NCBI GenBank assembly: GCA_030524715.1
Contig: JAUNGB010000003.1
Span: forward strand, 1 to 64,000
Length of the DNA stretch: 64,000 nt
Source: Eubacteriales bacterium
GTDB taxonomy: Bacteria > Bacillota > Clostridia > Lachnospirales > Lachnospiraceae
Direction: 5' to 3'
Below are positions 46,307-55,243 of this stretch, in pieces (the stretch's first letter is position 1; the number at the start of each line of letters is the position of its first letter). The notes beneath the pieces were generated by a model. It did no database searches, was not told the origin of the DNA, and worked only from the letters and a program-made list of their open reading frames with translations. The position numbers were made by a program, and so were the translations under genes.

Positions 46307-46977
46307 TGGGAAAAGAAATAAAAATCTGTTTGCCTTTCTATAAAATGGCATATTCTGTTTTTTTCGTTGTCATCTTGTGCATCCTTCGGGGCGTGATTTA
46401 TACGAATGAAGTGGGAGTTGCGCTGGAAGCGCCTCTGGCATTGCTTGCGGCAGCGTTCTGTGCAGATACTTATGTACAGGAAGTGTCCAGCAAAAGATCA
46501 GAGATTGAGCGCCTGTATCCCATAAAGAACAGAACACGCTCCATATTGAAAAGGATGATAGTGCAGGAAGGGTATCTGTTCCTTCTTGCGGCGGCAGGTT
46601 ATGTGATCGATTGCGTCATTCAAAGACCGCTTCCGCTTTATGGGATGCAGATCGTAATAAAAGACGAGATAAAAATGTTTTTCGTGTATCTGGCGGCCAT
46701 TGCCGTTACGCTTATCTTCTGGGGGATTTTATCCCATACCCTGTCCTGCCTGTTCCGCAATATGTGGGCGGGGATCGGCTGTTGCCTGCTTCTGTGGATC
46801 ACAACAAATTCAACGGTCGGGGACCGGCTGCTGGGAAAATGGAATGTATTCTCTTATACCTTCAGGAATATAGAAAATAATGAGGATCTGAGTTGGATAT
46901 GCGGAAAAACGGTCTGTGTGCTTTTGATATTAATCATGGGCGCCGTGCTGCCTGAAATAATAAAGAAAAGAGGATAA
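46306..46977 (+). CDS. Second ABC-2 type permease
   Basis: The 223-residue protein has about six hydrophobic segments (YSVFFVVILCILRGVIYTNE, then MFFVYLAAIAVTLIFWGILSHTLSCLFRNMWAGIGCCLLLW). Its ATG shares one base with the stop of the first permease (TGATG), so the two are translationally coupled, and the ATPase starts 4 nt after its stop. I know no exact substrate. Confidence 0.8.
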   Translation: MGKEIKICLPFYKMAYSVFFVVILCILRGVIYTNEVGVALEAPLALLAAAFCADTYVQEVSSKRSEIERLYPIKNRTRSILKRMIVQEGYLFLLAAAGYVIDCVIQRPLPLYGMQIVIKDEIKMFFVYLAAIAVTLIFWGILSHTLSCLFRNMWAGIGCCLLLWITTNSTVGDRLLGKWNVFSYTFRNIENNEDLSWICGKTVCVLLILIMGAVLPEIIKKRG

Positions 46978-46981
46978 AGAT

Positions 46982-47884
46982 ATGAGTATTAAGATAAATG
47001 ACCTGACAGTAACTTTTAAAAACGGAGTGACGGCAATCGATCATGCTGATCTGGAAATTCCGAAAGGATTGTTCGGATTATTGGGAGAAAACGGTGCCGG
47101 AAAAACGACGTTGATGCGTGTACTGACAACCGTCTTAAAGCCTACAGGCGGAACGGTTGCTTTGGATGGGATGTTATACAGTAATGAGAATTATGAGAAG
47201 ATTCAGAGAAAGATCGGATATCTTCCCCAGGAGATTGAACTTTATCCGAATCTGACCGTGCAGGAATGTCTGGAATATATGGGAGATCTGGCTGGCGTAC
47301 CGAAAAAAACGTGTAAGGAGCGTATCCGGTATTATCTGGAAAAGACCAATCTGACAGAGCATCGCGGAAAAAAAATGCGCCAGCTTTCCGGCGGAATGAA
47401 ACGGAGGGTCGGGCTGATACAGGCCCTTCTGAACGAACCTGAATTTTTAATTATTGACGAACCGACCACCGGCTTAGACCCGGAGGAACGTGTCCGCATC
47501 CGTAATCTGTTGGTAGATTTTTCGGAAGACCGCACGATTCTTTTTTCTACCCATGTTGTGGAAGATCTGGCAGCAACCTGCAATCAGCTTGCAGTGATGA
47601 AAAAAGGAGTATTTCTTTATGCGGGCTCCATGCGGGAATTGATCAATGAAGCAAAGGGGCATATCTGGATCTGCAGGGTCAAGGATGAAAAACAGGTCAG
47701 GGATCTGGAGAAGAGATATCATGTTTCCTCCAGGCAATATATAGATGGAGAATTGCAGATCCGGCTGATAAATACGGGCAAACCTGATATTGATTGTACT
47801 CCGGTATCCGCAACGCTGGAAGATGCCTACATCTATATAAATGGTAGATCGGCATCTGATTGTTGCAAAATTTGCCGCTATTGA
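46982..47884 (+). CDS. BcrA/CcmA-type ABC ATPase
   Basis: The 300-residue ATPase has Walker A GENGAGKTT, signature LSGGMKRR and Walker B FLIIDEPTTGLDPEER, with the switch His in FSTHVVEDL. The C-terminal extension (GHIWICRVKDEKQVRDLEKRYHVS to EDAYIYINGRS) is typical of this exporter class. It energises the two upstream permeases. Its 3' part is copied at about 42103-42355. Confidence 0.92.
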   Translation: MSIKINDLTVTFKNGVTAIDHADLEIPKGLFGLLGENGAGKTTLMRVLTTVLKPTGGTVALDGMLYSNENYEKIQRKIGYLPQEIELYPNLTVQECLEYMGDLAGVPKKTCKERIRYYLEKTNLTEHRGKKMRQLSGGMKRRVGLIQALLNEPEFLIIDEPTTGLDPEERVRIRNLLVDFSEDRTILFSTHVVEDLAATCNQLAVMKKGVFLYAGSMRELINEAKGHIWICRVKDEKQVRDLEKRYHVSSRQYIDGELQIRLINTGKPDIDCTPVSATLEDAYIYINGRSASDCCKICRY

Positions 47885-47934
47885 CGGAGGGCGTCGATAG
47901 CGGGTATAATACATAACAGTTAGCTTTAACTAAT
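47881..47934 (+). promoter_or_regulatory. Promoter with GTTAG-N6-CTAAT operator before the AraC gene
   Basis: TTGACG (47881-47886), 18 bp, TATAAT (47905-47910) form the promoter. GTTAGCTTTAACTAAT lies at 47919-47934, 9 nt after the -10 box, just where transcription should begin. The same 16-bp pattern recurs at 49040, 51240 and 62190. Confidence 0.7.
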
Positions 47935-47958
47935 TAAAGAATTGGAGGTGTGATTAAG

Positions 47959-48975
47959 ATGGCTATTGGCGATGATAATCCATATAAGATTGCCGGGGAC
48001 ATACTTTCTGCGTCATCTGTACCTGATAGTGGTTTTAGCAGCGTTGATCTGTATGGTTCCTCGGTTCAGGAAAAAAACGAAGGCTCCATGTGTACAGTCT
48101 TTCATCTCGAAAACGAAAGCGGTACAGGGGATATTACGGTGTATCATGCATTTCCCGGTATGGAACTGGTCTATAACGATATGCACATGGAGTATTGCAA
48201 TAAAAAACAGAATCCGCGTTCTGGTATTATTGAAATCAATTACTGCCGGGAGGGACGCTGTGAATGTGCTTTTGGAGAGCAGAGCTATTGCTATATGGCC
48301 GCCGGTGATTTATCCATCTGCGCTTTGCAGAGAAGATCGCATACCTCATCCTTTCCTACTTCCCACTATCATGGTATCACAGTTACCATTGATTTTGCCG
48401 GAATTACAGAGGAAATGGAGAGAATCTTAGAACTGCTATCTGTTGATCTTACCCGCATTTCTGAATTTTCCGGGAAACGGGATTTCCATATGGTTCGTGC
48501 AAATGAAACTGTCCGGCACATATTTTCGGAACTATATATAGTTCAGGATCATATCAGACCCAGTTATATCAAGGTGAAGCTTATGGAGCTTTTGCTCATG
48601 CTGACGGAATTGGATCTTAGTGTAGGAAAGACGGACTGTGTTTACTTTTCCCGGGCACAACGGGACTGTATCCGGCAGATTCACGATTTTATGGCGGAAC
48701 ATATCGCAGAACATTATACGATTGAGGAACTTGCAGAGCGTTTTCAAATATCCCCTACCGCAATGAAGAATTGTTTTAAAGGAATTTATGGCGCTCCCAT
48801 TTATGCTTATTTCCGTACTTACCGCCTGCAAATTGCGGAGCGCTTATTACGGGAAGGGCAATTATCCGTAGCGGAGATTGCTGCAAAAATCGGATATGCC
48901 AACCCGAACAAGTTTACATCCGCATTTCGCTCTGAATATGGGATGCCTCCTACTGCGTATAAAAAGAATGTCTGA
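47959..48975 (+). CDS. AraC family transcriptional regulator
   Basis: The 338-residue protein has an N-terminal effector part (INYCREGRCECAFGEQSYCYMAAGDLSICAL, cupin-like) and a C-terminal AraC domain (YTIEELAERFQISPTAMKNCFKGIYGAPIYAYFRTYRLQIAERLL and AEIAAKIGYANPNKFTSAFRSEYGMPPTAYKK). The ATG follows GGAGGTG. Its type resembles the siderophore-sensing YbtA/PchR-like group. The GTTAG box in its promoter and a ZinT-like gene after it suggest metal-related control. Confidence 0.9.
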   Translation: MAIGDDNPYKIAGDILSASSVPDSGFSSVDLYGSSVQEKNEGSMCTVFHLENESGTGDITVYHAFPGMELVYNDMHMEYCNKKQNPRSGIIEINYCREGRCECAFGEQSYCYMAAGDLSICALQRRSHTSSFPTSHYHGITVTIDFAGITEEMERILELLSVDLTRISEFSGKRDFHMVRANETVRHIFSELYIVQDHIRPSYIKVKLMELLLMLTELDLSVGKTDCVYFSRAQRDCIRQIHDFMAEHIAEHYTIEELAERFQISPTAMKNCFKGIYGAPIYAYFRTYRLQIAERLLREGQLSVAEIAAKIGYANPNKFTSAFRSEYGMPPTAYKKNV

Positions 48976-49002
48976 ATGGATAGAAATTAGTCTTTCCGGT
49001 CA

Positions 49003-49070
49003 TTGCATTCCGCATGTGCGTTAGATAAAATATGCGTTAGTTAGCTTAATCTAACTAACGCATATTTTTT
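49003..49070 (+). promoter_or_regulatory. Promoter, operator and hairpin before the ZinT-like gene
   Basis: TTGCAT (49003-49008), 17 bp, TAAAAT (49026-49031) form a promoter. GTTAGCTTAATCTAAC (49040-49055) starts 9 nt after the -10 box. It is inside a larger perfect hairpin from AAAATATGCG to CGCATATTTT with U-run (49027-49070). That hairpin can also end the AraC transcript. Confidence 0.7.
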
Positions 49071-49086
49071 ACGAGGAGGAATTGAA

Positions 49087-49860
49087 ATGGAACAAAAAAA
49101 ATGGGCCAGCCTGTTTCTGTCACTTGCTTTGATCCTTTCTTTGACGACTGTGGAAATACAGGCAAGCGACAACACAACCAAAACACAGCAGTCTGCAAGC
49201 GCAGTTGCAGATGAGACAACTACCAGCGCAGATACTGAACAGGAAAGCGAAACTGACGAAAATCAGGCGGCTGCCGAGCAGCTTCTGCTTGACCTGGAAG
49301 GCACTTATCAGGAGCTTTGGCCGGTTGTTCTGGCGGATGAATATGATCAATTGTGGCTTGACGACAGCGCCGAACTTGTAGGCGAGGAAAACGCAGAAGG
49401 GGCTGTTGAGATGATGGCCTCCATGGTGACGGGAACCGTTACTGGTGAAGAAGCGGTGGAGGCTTATCAGGATGGCGGCATGGCATACTGCTGTGACTTT
49501 TTGCAGGATGTGGATCAATTCACCTTTGATGGCACGACCATCTCCGGAATAGACAAAAACGGCAATGAACTGTTCAGCCATTCTTACCATTATGTCGGCA
49601 TGGAAGAAATTCGTGGCCTATACATTTACGAAAGCGACGATGCGGATTCCGGCGAGTTTACTTATTTCTGCATGGCCCCGGACACGATGGAAACCACATG
49701 GCATATTGAATTCCGCTATGGCAGCGATCTGGACGCATTGGGACAGTATGATGCCGGCGACTATGCTTACTGGCTTGCATCCGGTATTTCTGTTGATTGT
49801 ACGCAGGAGGATATTGAGAACTGCATCCAGCTTTTCTGCACAGAGAATCTGTCTGAATAA
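49087..49860 (+). CDS. Secreted ZinT-like metal-binding protein
   Basis: The 257-residue protein has a signal peptide ending near IQASD, then an acidic Ser/Thr linker. A domain resembling ZinT/YodA lipocalin-like proteins follows: LLDLEGTYQELWPVVLADEYDQLW, AYCCDFLQDVDQFTFDGTTISGIDKNGNELF, YHYVGMEEIRGLYIYE and TTWHIEFRYGSDLDAL. ZinT binds Zn2+ or Cd2+ outside the membrane and helps import. Some His residues of the metal site (HSYHY, WHIEF) can be placed, others cannot. GAGGAGGA precedes the ATG. Its promoter carries the GTTAG-N6-CTAAC box. Confidence 0.7.
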   Translation: MEQKKWASLFLSLALILSLTTVEIQASDNTTKTQQSASAVADETTTSADTEQESETDENQAAAEQLLLDLEGTYQELWPVVLADEYDQLWLDDSAELVGEENAEGAVEMMASMVTGTVTGEEAVEAYQDGGMAYCCDFLQDVDQFTFDGTTISGIDKNGNELFSHSYHYVGMEEIRGLYIYESDDADSGEFTYFCMAPDTMETTWHIEFRYGSDLDALGQYDAGDYAYWLASGISVDCTQEDIENCIQLFCTENLSE

Positions 49861-50047
49861 AGCGCTGCGCTGCTTCTCAATTTGCAGACCTCGATAGCAT
49901 GGAAGGTCGGAAGCTCTAAAGAATACCATGATGCCCGGAAAAACGAGCAGAAACAAGGAAACCATAAAGGATACCATAATGCCATTCAGTAGAATCATTG
50001 AAAGATAGAATTGAAAAACAGTCAGGAATTATGGATGTAAGTGATTG
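49861..50047. other. Gene-free stretch with a possible membrane-protein scrap
   Basis: No intact gene is seen. On the minus strand the frame around 49920-49998 reads ILLNGIMVSFMVSLFLLVFPGIMVFF, a hydrophobic segment possibly left from a transporter. It has no start signal. Confidence 0.3.
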
Positions 50048-50088
50048 GGGCCGACAGTAAATATTTAAAAAATATTTACTGTCGGCCC
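50048..50088. terminator. Strong 18-bp hairpin terminator
   Basis: GGGCCGACAGTAAATATT pairs perfectly with AATATTTACTGTCGGCCC across a 5-nt loop; TTTC follows. It lies past the stop of the minus-strand MerR gene and can end transcripts from both sides. Confidence 0.75.
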
Positions 50089-50125
50089 TTTCTGTGTGGC
50101 AATAGCAGGTATCATAATACCTGTT

Positions 50126-51001
50126 TTATTTGTTTTCTATTTTATGCAAATAATAACGGAAAGATTCTACAATATAATCACAACTGCCTGCACCGGATTT
50201 GGTATCGGTTACGGTTTTCAGATAATCATTGGAGTACAGGTCGATAATCATGCGGCAATAGCTGTCGGTTGTACCAACTAATTGGGATGTTGAGGAATTT
50301 CCATAAGCATGAGTGATAATACCTTTCACTATATTCTGTACTTTGTCTGCAGCAACATTTTCCCCTTTATGGCAGGCTAATTCAAAGAATCTGTCCTCTA
50401 TCAACATTTCTTCCGGTACCTGTGCATACCAGTTTTCCATAATTTCAGAAAAATGTTCTAAGTTATGTTTCATAGCTTCCGTATATTTTTCTACGCTTCC
50501 AAACTGTTTTATGGCAAGTTTCGCCACTTCTGGTTCATCATCTTTGATTTTCTGAATAAACAGATCAAAATTTTCAACACTTCCCCAATGTTTAACCACT
50601 ACTTCTGTCTGATTGGACTTAAAATCCTCCAAAGCATGGATATAATCGGACAAATCAAATTCTTTAAAACTCATACATTGTTCTCCTTTCTCTAATCGGC
50701 TAAGAAGCTGTATCAGTCTGTCCGTCCGATTACGCTTTAGAAGAAGCAATTCTTTTTGCTTTCTGAAAGCGGAGATCCTGTCAAAATCGGGTTTTTCAAG
50801 AATCTTCTGAATATCCTTTAACTTAAAGTCCAATTCCTTAAAAAACAGGATTTGCTGAAGCTTCTGCAGCGCTTCATCATCGTATAAACGGTATCCGGAC
50901 TGTGTTAGTTCACTTGGTTTTAACAACCCGATCTCATCATAATATTGCAGGGCGCGTATGCTGACACCTGTTAATTCTGCGACTTGGCTTATGGTTTTCA
51001 T
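50126..51001 (-). CDS. MerR family regulator with TipAS-type ligand domain
   Basis: From ATG 51001 the protein is 291 residues. A MerR winged helix (KTISQVAELTGVSIRALQYYDEIGLLKPSELTQSGYRLYDDEALQKL) and coiled coil are followed by a TipAS-like all-helical domain with repeated segments (VVKHWGSVENFDLFIQKIKDDEPE, AIKQFGSVEKYTEAMKHNLE). TipAL binds thiopeptide-type drugs through such a domain and activates its own gene. Its promoter has the 19-bp spacer expected for MerR activation. Confidence 0.9.
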   Translation of the reverse strand: MKTISQVAELTGVSIRALQYYDEIGLLKPSELTQSGYRLYDDEALQKLQQILFFKELDFKLKDIQKILEKPDFDRISAFRKQKELLLLKRNRTDRLIQLLSRLEKGEQCMSFKEFDLSDYIHALEDFKSNQTEVVVKHWGSVENFDLFIQKIKDDEPEVAKLAIKQFGSVEKYTEAMKHNLEHFSEIMENWYAQVPEEMLIEDRFFELACHKGENVAADKVQNIVKGIITHAYGNSSTSQLVGTTDSYCRMIIDLYSNDYLKTVTDTKSGAGSCDYIVESFRYYLHKIENK

Positions 51002-51077
51002 ACTTATACAACTCCTTCGATTTGTGGGGAAGCGAGATAGAAATTGCCGGCTTATATCCACCTGCTTCCATGAGTAT

Positions 51078-51108
51078 AGAATACAGTATCACGTTACGTT
51101 GGAGTCAA
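51078..51108 (-). promoter_or_regulatory. MerR-type promoter with 19-bp spacer
   Basis: On the minus strand TTGACT (51108-51103) and TATTCT (51083-51078) are 19 bp apart, with an ACGTAACGT core between them. MerR activators twist such long spacers to start transcription, so this gene likely activates itself. Confidence 0.7.
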
Positions 51109-51200
51109 TAGTTTTTTGAGATTATAGGTTCTTTTGTATCGAGCCGGAGGGTGTTTTCATGTATCCGGTCAGCGAAGCGTTCCTGCATTTTTCTATCCTA

Positions 51201-51306
51201 TTGACAAAAGCAGGAGGTAAGAGGTATACTTGAGAATGAGTTAGTGGACGCTAACATAAAAGCAGCCGCATTTATTGAAGTCATGAGTTAGTTATTATCA
51301 ACTAAT
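51201..51306 (+). promoter_or_regulatory. Promoter with two GTTAG-type palindromes before the methyltransferase
   Basis: TTGACA (51201-51206), 18 bp, TATACT (51225-51230) form the promoter. GTTAGTGGACGCTAAC (51240-51255) begins 10 nt after the -10 box. A second, wider version, GTTAG-N10-CTAAT, lies at 51287-51306 in the leader. Confidence 0.7.
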
Positions 51307-51339
51307 ATTAAACATCAATAGGAAGGAAGACAAGGAGAA

Positions 51340-52038
51340 ATGGATAGACATGAAGCAATTAAGAACGCTTATAAAGACCTTGGGGGCGAAGCGACATTCT
51401 ACGATGGGATGATCACCTGCTCCACCCTGGCCGGAAAGGCAGTTTGCAGACTGGTATGGAATATGGATAAGAGGAAAAACACCCGCTATCTGGAGCTGGC
51501 TTTGTCAGGCATCCCACAAGGTTTTGGCGGCAGAATGCTGGAGGTGCCGGTAGGGACGGGCGTGCTGACTATGCCGGTGTATGAGGCGCTGCCGGATGCA
51601 GACATCACTTGTCTGGATTACTCCCCGGACATGATGGAACGGGCAAAGCGGCAGGCAGGGAAACGAGGGCTTAAGAATGTCCGTTTTGTACAGGGGGATG
51701 TGGGGAAGCTGCCCTTCCCTGACGGCAGTTTTGACCTTGTGCTGTCCCTGAACGGTTTCCATGCCTTTCCGGATAAGGGAGCGGCTTACCATGAGGTTTT
51801 CCGTGTCCTGAAGCCGGGCGGGATATTCTGCGGATGCTTTTATGTAAAGAATGAGAATAAGCGCACCGATTGGTTTATTGAAAAAATATATACGCCCAAA
51901 GGGTACTTTACACCGCCCTATGAGACGGCGCACAGTTTGGAAAAACGGCTGAAAACCATGTATCGGAAAGCGGAAGTAAAAACCGTGGAGGGCATGGCGG
52001 CTTTCCGGTGCAGGAAAGCCGGCGGTAATGGAAAATAA
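51340..52038 (+). CDS. Class I SAM-dependent methyltransferase
   Basis: The 232-residue protein has the SAM-binding motif I MLEVPVGTGVLTMPV, an acidic residue at the end of strand 2 (ITCLDYSPDMMERA), motif II VQGDVGKLPFPDGSFDLVLSL and the post-motif RVLKPGGIFCGCF. It is a UbiE-like small-molecule methyltransferase by pattern, with unknown substrate. It is 51 nt upstream of a metallo-hydrolase gene and its promoter has two GTTAG boxes, so its role may link to the same regulon as the AraC and ECF genes. Confidence 0.88.
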   Translation: MDRHEAIKNAYKDLGGEATFYDGMITCSTLAGKAVCRLVWNMDKRKNTRYLELALSGIPQGFGGRMLEVPVGTGVLTMPVYEALPDADITCLDYSPDMMERAKRQAGKRGLKNVRFVQGDVGKLPFPDGSFDLVLSLNGFHAFPDKGAAYHEVFRVLKPGGIFCGCFYVKNENKRTDWFIEKIYTPKGYFTPPYETAHSLEKRLKTMYRKAEVKTVEGMAAFRCRKAGGNGK

Positions 52039-52089
52039 GTTTCAAACCGCAGGAAGCAGATTAAACCGTGAATGAAAGGATAAGGAAAA

Positions 52090-52965
52090 ATGTCAAGATC
52101 AGCATCAAAATTTCAGGAAAAATTCATGGCTTTCAAATTCCGCGGAAAGGAAATCTTCAAGCCGCTGAACACCGGAACGATTGACAGCCATGTGAAGTGT
52201 ATCCGTGAATTTGTCGCCAATATTTTCTTTTATACAAAGGATGGAACTACGATTATGATCGATGCGGGCTATAATTATGAACGCCTGCGGGAAAAGATGG
52301 AGTGGATTGGAATCGAGCCGTCAGAAATACAGCACATTCTAATCACGCATCAGGATACGGATCATGTCGGGGCGGTGGAGCGGGACAGCGACGGATTGTT
52401 CCGGGACGCCACGCTTTACATTGGGGAAGTGGAGAACCGCTACCTCACAAAAGAGGTGCGGCGGAAGGTCTACGGCGGATGGCATAAGTTGCCCTATGTG
52501 GAAATCGATAACAGGAAAGTGCTGTTAAAGGACGGGCAGGTGCTGGATATTGAAGGGATAAAAGTGGAATGCATCATGGTGCCGGGCCACACATGGGGGC
52601 ATATGGTCTATCTGGTAGATGAAGCTTATCTTTTTACCGGGGATACCATCTGGTTCGGGCCGGACGGCGGCCGCAGCTTCCTGAACGCGCTGGCGGAGGA
52701 CAACAGGCTTTCCATAAAATCACTTGCCGCATTGAAAGAATTGCTGCAAAAAAGAAATTTGCACCCAATGGTTATCACCGGGCATACGGGGTGGTCGGAT
52801 GATATGGATTTTGTGTTTGCACATACCGACCTTGTATGCAATGCATCCAGAAAACAGAAGCCTCATGACCCGAAAGCTCCTTATGACGGCTATGATGAAT
52901 CGGACGACACAAGGGAGAATGCACGGACAGTCCGGCTGGAAAAGGTGCTGCCTGTAAAATGCTGA
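52090..52965 (+). CDS. MBL-fold metallo-hydrolase
   Basis: The 291-residue protein has the metallo-beta-lactamase fold: TIMIDAGYNYERL, the metal motif THQDTDHVGA (HxxxDH type, with Gln where the second His often lies), VPGHTWGHMVYLV and LFTGDTIW, and a late His in MVITGHTGW. It has no signal peptide. It follows the methyltransferase and may be in its operon. The substrate is not predicted; it is not evidently a true beta-lactamase. Confidence 0.88.
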   Translation: MSRSASKFQEKFMAFKFRGKEIFKPLNTGTIDSHVKCIREFVANIFFYTKDGTTIMIDAGYNYERLREKMEWIGIEPSEIQHILITHQDTDHVGAVERDSDGLFRDATLYIGEVENRYLTKEVRRKVYGGWHKLPYVEIDNRKVLLKDGQVLDIEGIKVECIMVPGHTWGHMVYLVDEAYLFTGDTIWFGPDGGRSFLNALAEDNRLSIKSLAALKELLQKRNLHPMVITGHTGWSDDMDFVFAHTDLVCNASRKQKPHDPKAPYDGYDESDDTRENARTVRLEKVLPVKC

Positions 52966-53190
52966 GGCTGGAATGAGTAAGGTGTGGGGAGAGGTAATAT
53001 AAAGGGTTCTACCATGTTAGTTCTATTTTTTGACCGAAAATGAACATGATTTTATGGATTTGGAAAGGAGATCCCGTCAGTGATTGACTGATTAAAAAAT
53101 ATAGAAAGATAGTGTACAATGAGGAAGGTTGTATTATCAGAGAGAATTAATACTCAATGTGAAAGCGGAAAGATTGGGGGGATAAGAATA

Positions 53191-53382
53191 ATGGGAAAAG
53201 AGGTCATGAAGAAAACAATACTGCCGATGTTGTTTCTGGCGGTCTGGATTTGGTTCGCATATAATTTTTGTATGTCTTTAGGACAGACTGAGTGGTGGAA
53301 AATATGGATGCTTATTGGAATGCCGTATGGAATACATAGAATGTGTGTATGGTTATTACCTAAGAACTTTGATATCCGCTGA
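53191..53382 (+). pseudogene. Truncated DUF6050-like small membrane protein
   Basis: From ATG 53191 (GGGGGA site) 63 residues are encoded: KKTILPMLFLAVWIWFAYNFCMSLG, then WWKIWMLIGMPYGIHRMCVWLLPKNFDI. These resemble the first part of the roughly 100-residue DUF6050 family in Clostridia. The family continues with a Gly-rich helix, but here the frame stops at TGA 53380-53382, exactly where the opposing EamA gene is also cut. Confidence 0.55.
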
Positions 53383-53893
53383 TTTTCCGTGTCAACACAG
53401 AGTAGCAGGCCCATACGACTGCCGCAGCTACGGCCAACAAGCCACCGATGGGATTTAACTGCATCTTCGCTCCGTTAAAGCTGATCAGGCAGATGCCGAC
53501 CATTGCGACTACAAATCCGATGAAGAAATTTGCACGCAGCTTTTCTTCCTTTGTGAACAGGTGGGTGAGCATTGCTGTGAAAAAGGGGGCTATGGAAATG
53601 ATCACGCCTACATTGGAGGCCATTGTATAAGTCAGGGCAATGTTCTCCAGCAGATAATACAGGCACACGCCGCACAGTCCTGCCGCTGCAAAGACAGCTT
53701 CCTGCCGTTTGGTAGTGCCTTTCATCCGGTGGGGATAGACGATCAGCAATGCCAGAAATCCCAGGATAAACCGGAAGAACAGGATTTCTATCGGTTCAAA
53801 ATCCACTAACAGCACTTTGGTGGAGATGAAGGTAGTTCCCCATATCAGGATCGTGACCAGTGCCGCCAGATGCCCGGTTGCTTTTTTACTCAT
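53360..53893 (-). pseudogene. EamA-family transporter lacking its C-terminal half
   Basis: The 177-residue frame has EamA (DMT) helices: LAALVTILIWGTTFISTKVLL, FRFILGFLALLIVYP, the YYLLENIALTYTMASNVGVIISIAPFFTAMLTHL repeat and IGGLLAVAAAVVWACYSVLTRKIS. Normal members are about 290-300 residues with two EamA repeats; here the second repeat is lost after RKISGY and the end is junk from the facing gene. Its start overlaps the AraC gene stop by 8 bases. Confidence 0.85.
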
Positions 53894-54719
53894 CCGGCGT
53901 TTCCTCCTTCTCTAAAAATATGTCACGGTAAAGGCCTGGAGCCAATCCGATAAATCGGTTGAAATAGTTCGTGAAATGACTCTGGTCGGAAAAGCCTGTC
54001 TGCATGGCCGCCTCTATAGGAGGTACACCCTGTTCCAGAAGTTTCTTTGCTTTGCCAATGCGTATGTTCTCTAAGTAGCTGTATGGCGTGACACCTTTGG
54101 ACTTGGTAAAGGCCCTAAGCAGTGTGGATTTGCTAAGACCAGCATAGCGGCAGATCTGATCTAAATAAATCCGGTCTGCGAAGTGCCGCTCCATAAAATC
54201 GCAGGCTTTTTCAATTTCCTCCCGGCATTCCGGGATACAGTTTTCAAAGGGGTGTCCGTACCGTTGAATCAACAGAGATATGAGGAGCAGCAGATTTTCT
54301 TCCTTACCGAACTCGCAGGAGCCTTTCATGACCAGTTCGTGGAGCGGGTGCAGATAACAGGTTACTTCCTCATCGAAGATCGCGGTTTTGGAAAAGCCGG
54401 GGAGTTCCCTTCTCCCGGTTACTTCTTCTGCCAGATCCAGCATGACTTCTTTGGTGATATTAAATCCCCGGTAATCCAGCGTGCCATCATCACTCTGTAC
54501 ACACGCATGATTGTCTCCGGGATTGAACAGAAGAATATTGCCCTTTTTTAAGGCGTATTCCTGATTTCTACAGGACAGTACACGCTGTCCGTCCTCAATA
54601 AATCCAATTACATAGTATTCATGGAAGTGGTTGGGAAATGGCTGCACGATTCCCTCAAAGCGATATGCCTCAATCCGAAGCTCATCATCATAAACCACCG
54701 TCCTTGTTTCTTTCTTCAT
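53886..54719 (-). CDS. AraC family regulator with cupin domain
   Basis: From ATG 54719 (GGAGGGA upstream) it is 277 residues. A cupin sensor (FPNHFHEYYVIGFIEDG, LKKGNILLFNPGDNHAC) comes first and an AraC helix-turn-helix pair follows (YLDQICRYAGLSKSTLLRAFTKSKGVTPYSYLENIRIGKAKKLL, AAMQTGFSDQSHFTNYFNRFIGLAPGLYR). The EamA gene downstream overlaps it and is presumably its target, a common AraC-EamA exporter pair. Confidence 0.92.
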   Translation of the reverse strand: MKKETRTVVYDDELRIEAYRFEGIVQPFPNHFHEYYVIGFIEDGQRVLSCRNQEYALKKGNILLFNPGDNHACVQSDDGTLDYRGFNITKEVMLDLAEEVTGRRELPGFSKTAIFDEEVTCYLHPLHELVMKGSCEFGKEENLLLLISLLIQRYGHPFENCIPECREEIEKACDFMERHFADRIYLDQICRYAGLSKSTLLRAFTKSKGVTPYSYLENIRIGKAKKLLEQGVPPIEAAMQTGFSDQSHFTNYFNRFIGLAPGLYRDIFLEKEETPDE

Positions 54720-54861
54720 GTGTGTTCCCTCCTTGCTGTCCTTCATTGTAGCATTTCAAAATGCAAAAGGCTTGTAAAATATCTTCATTTTTCACGGCTC
54801 ACTGGATTGCAGCCTTTGGATATGGTATGCTATAAGCAATTAAACTGGCGGAGGTACGGGT

Positions 54862-55122
54862 ATGGAAGAACAGCAGAATCCATTGACTTATGAAATCATC
54901 AAAGCGGCTGTTGCCGGAGAGAAATGGGCAACAGAAAAAGTTATTGCACACTACGATTCTTATATTGAAGAACTCGCCACGGTAAAAGAAAGGCAGTCGG
55001 ATGGCAGCGTGAGAACCTATGTGGACGAGGATATGAAACAATCCATTATTCTGAACCTGCTGGAGAAGATACCGGACTTCCCTTTGGATGAGGTGGAGAG
55101 GATAGCAGAAGATGAAACATGA
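54862..55122 (+). CDS. Helix-turn-helix protein of Tn916-type elements
   Basis: The 86-residue protein (TYEIIKAAVAGEKWATEKVIAHYDSYIEELA and DEDMKQSIILNLLEKIPDFPLDEVE) matches the small HTH_16-type regulatory protein found in Tn916-like conjugative transposons. GGAGGT precedes the ATG. Other conjugative genes are absent nearby, so it is likely a leftover of an integrated element. Bases 55123-55243 hold no gene. Confidence 0.75.
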   Translation: MEEQQNPLTYEIIKAAVAGEKWATEKVIAHYDSYIEELATVKERQSDGSVRTYVDEDMKQSIILNLLEKIPDFPLDEVERIAEDET

Positions 55123-55243
55123 TATATTTAAAATAGACGAGGTAGAGTGCGCCTCTGAGAGGCAAAATGGTTTTTGTTGTTCAAAAGATCCATGCACTGT
55201 TTACAATATGATTTTTTATTTGAATGCTTAGGAGGGAATACAT

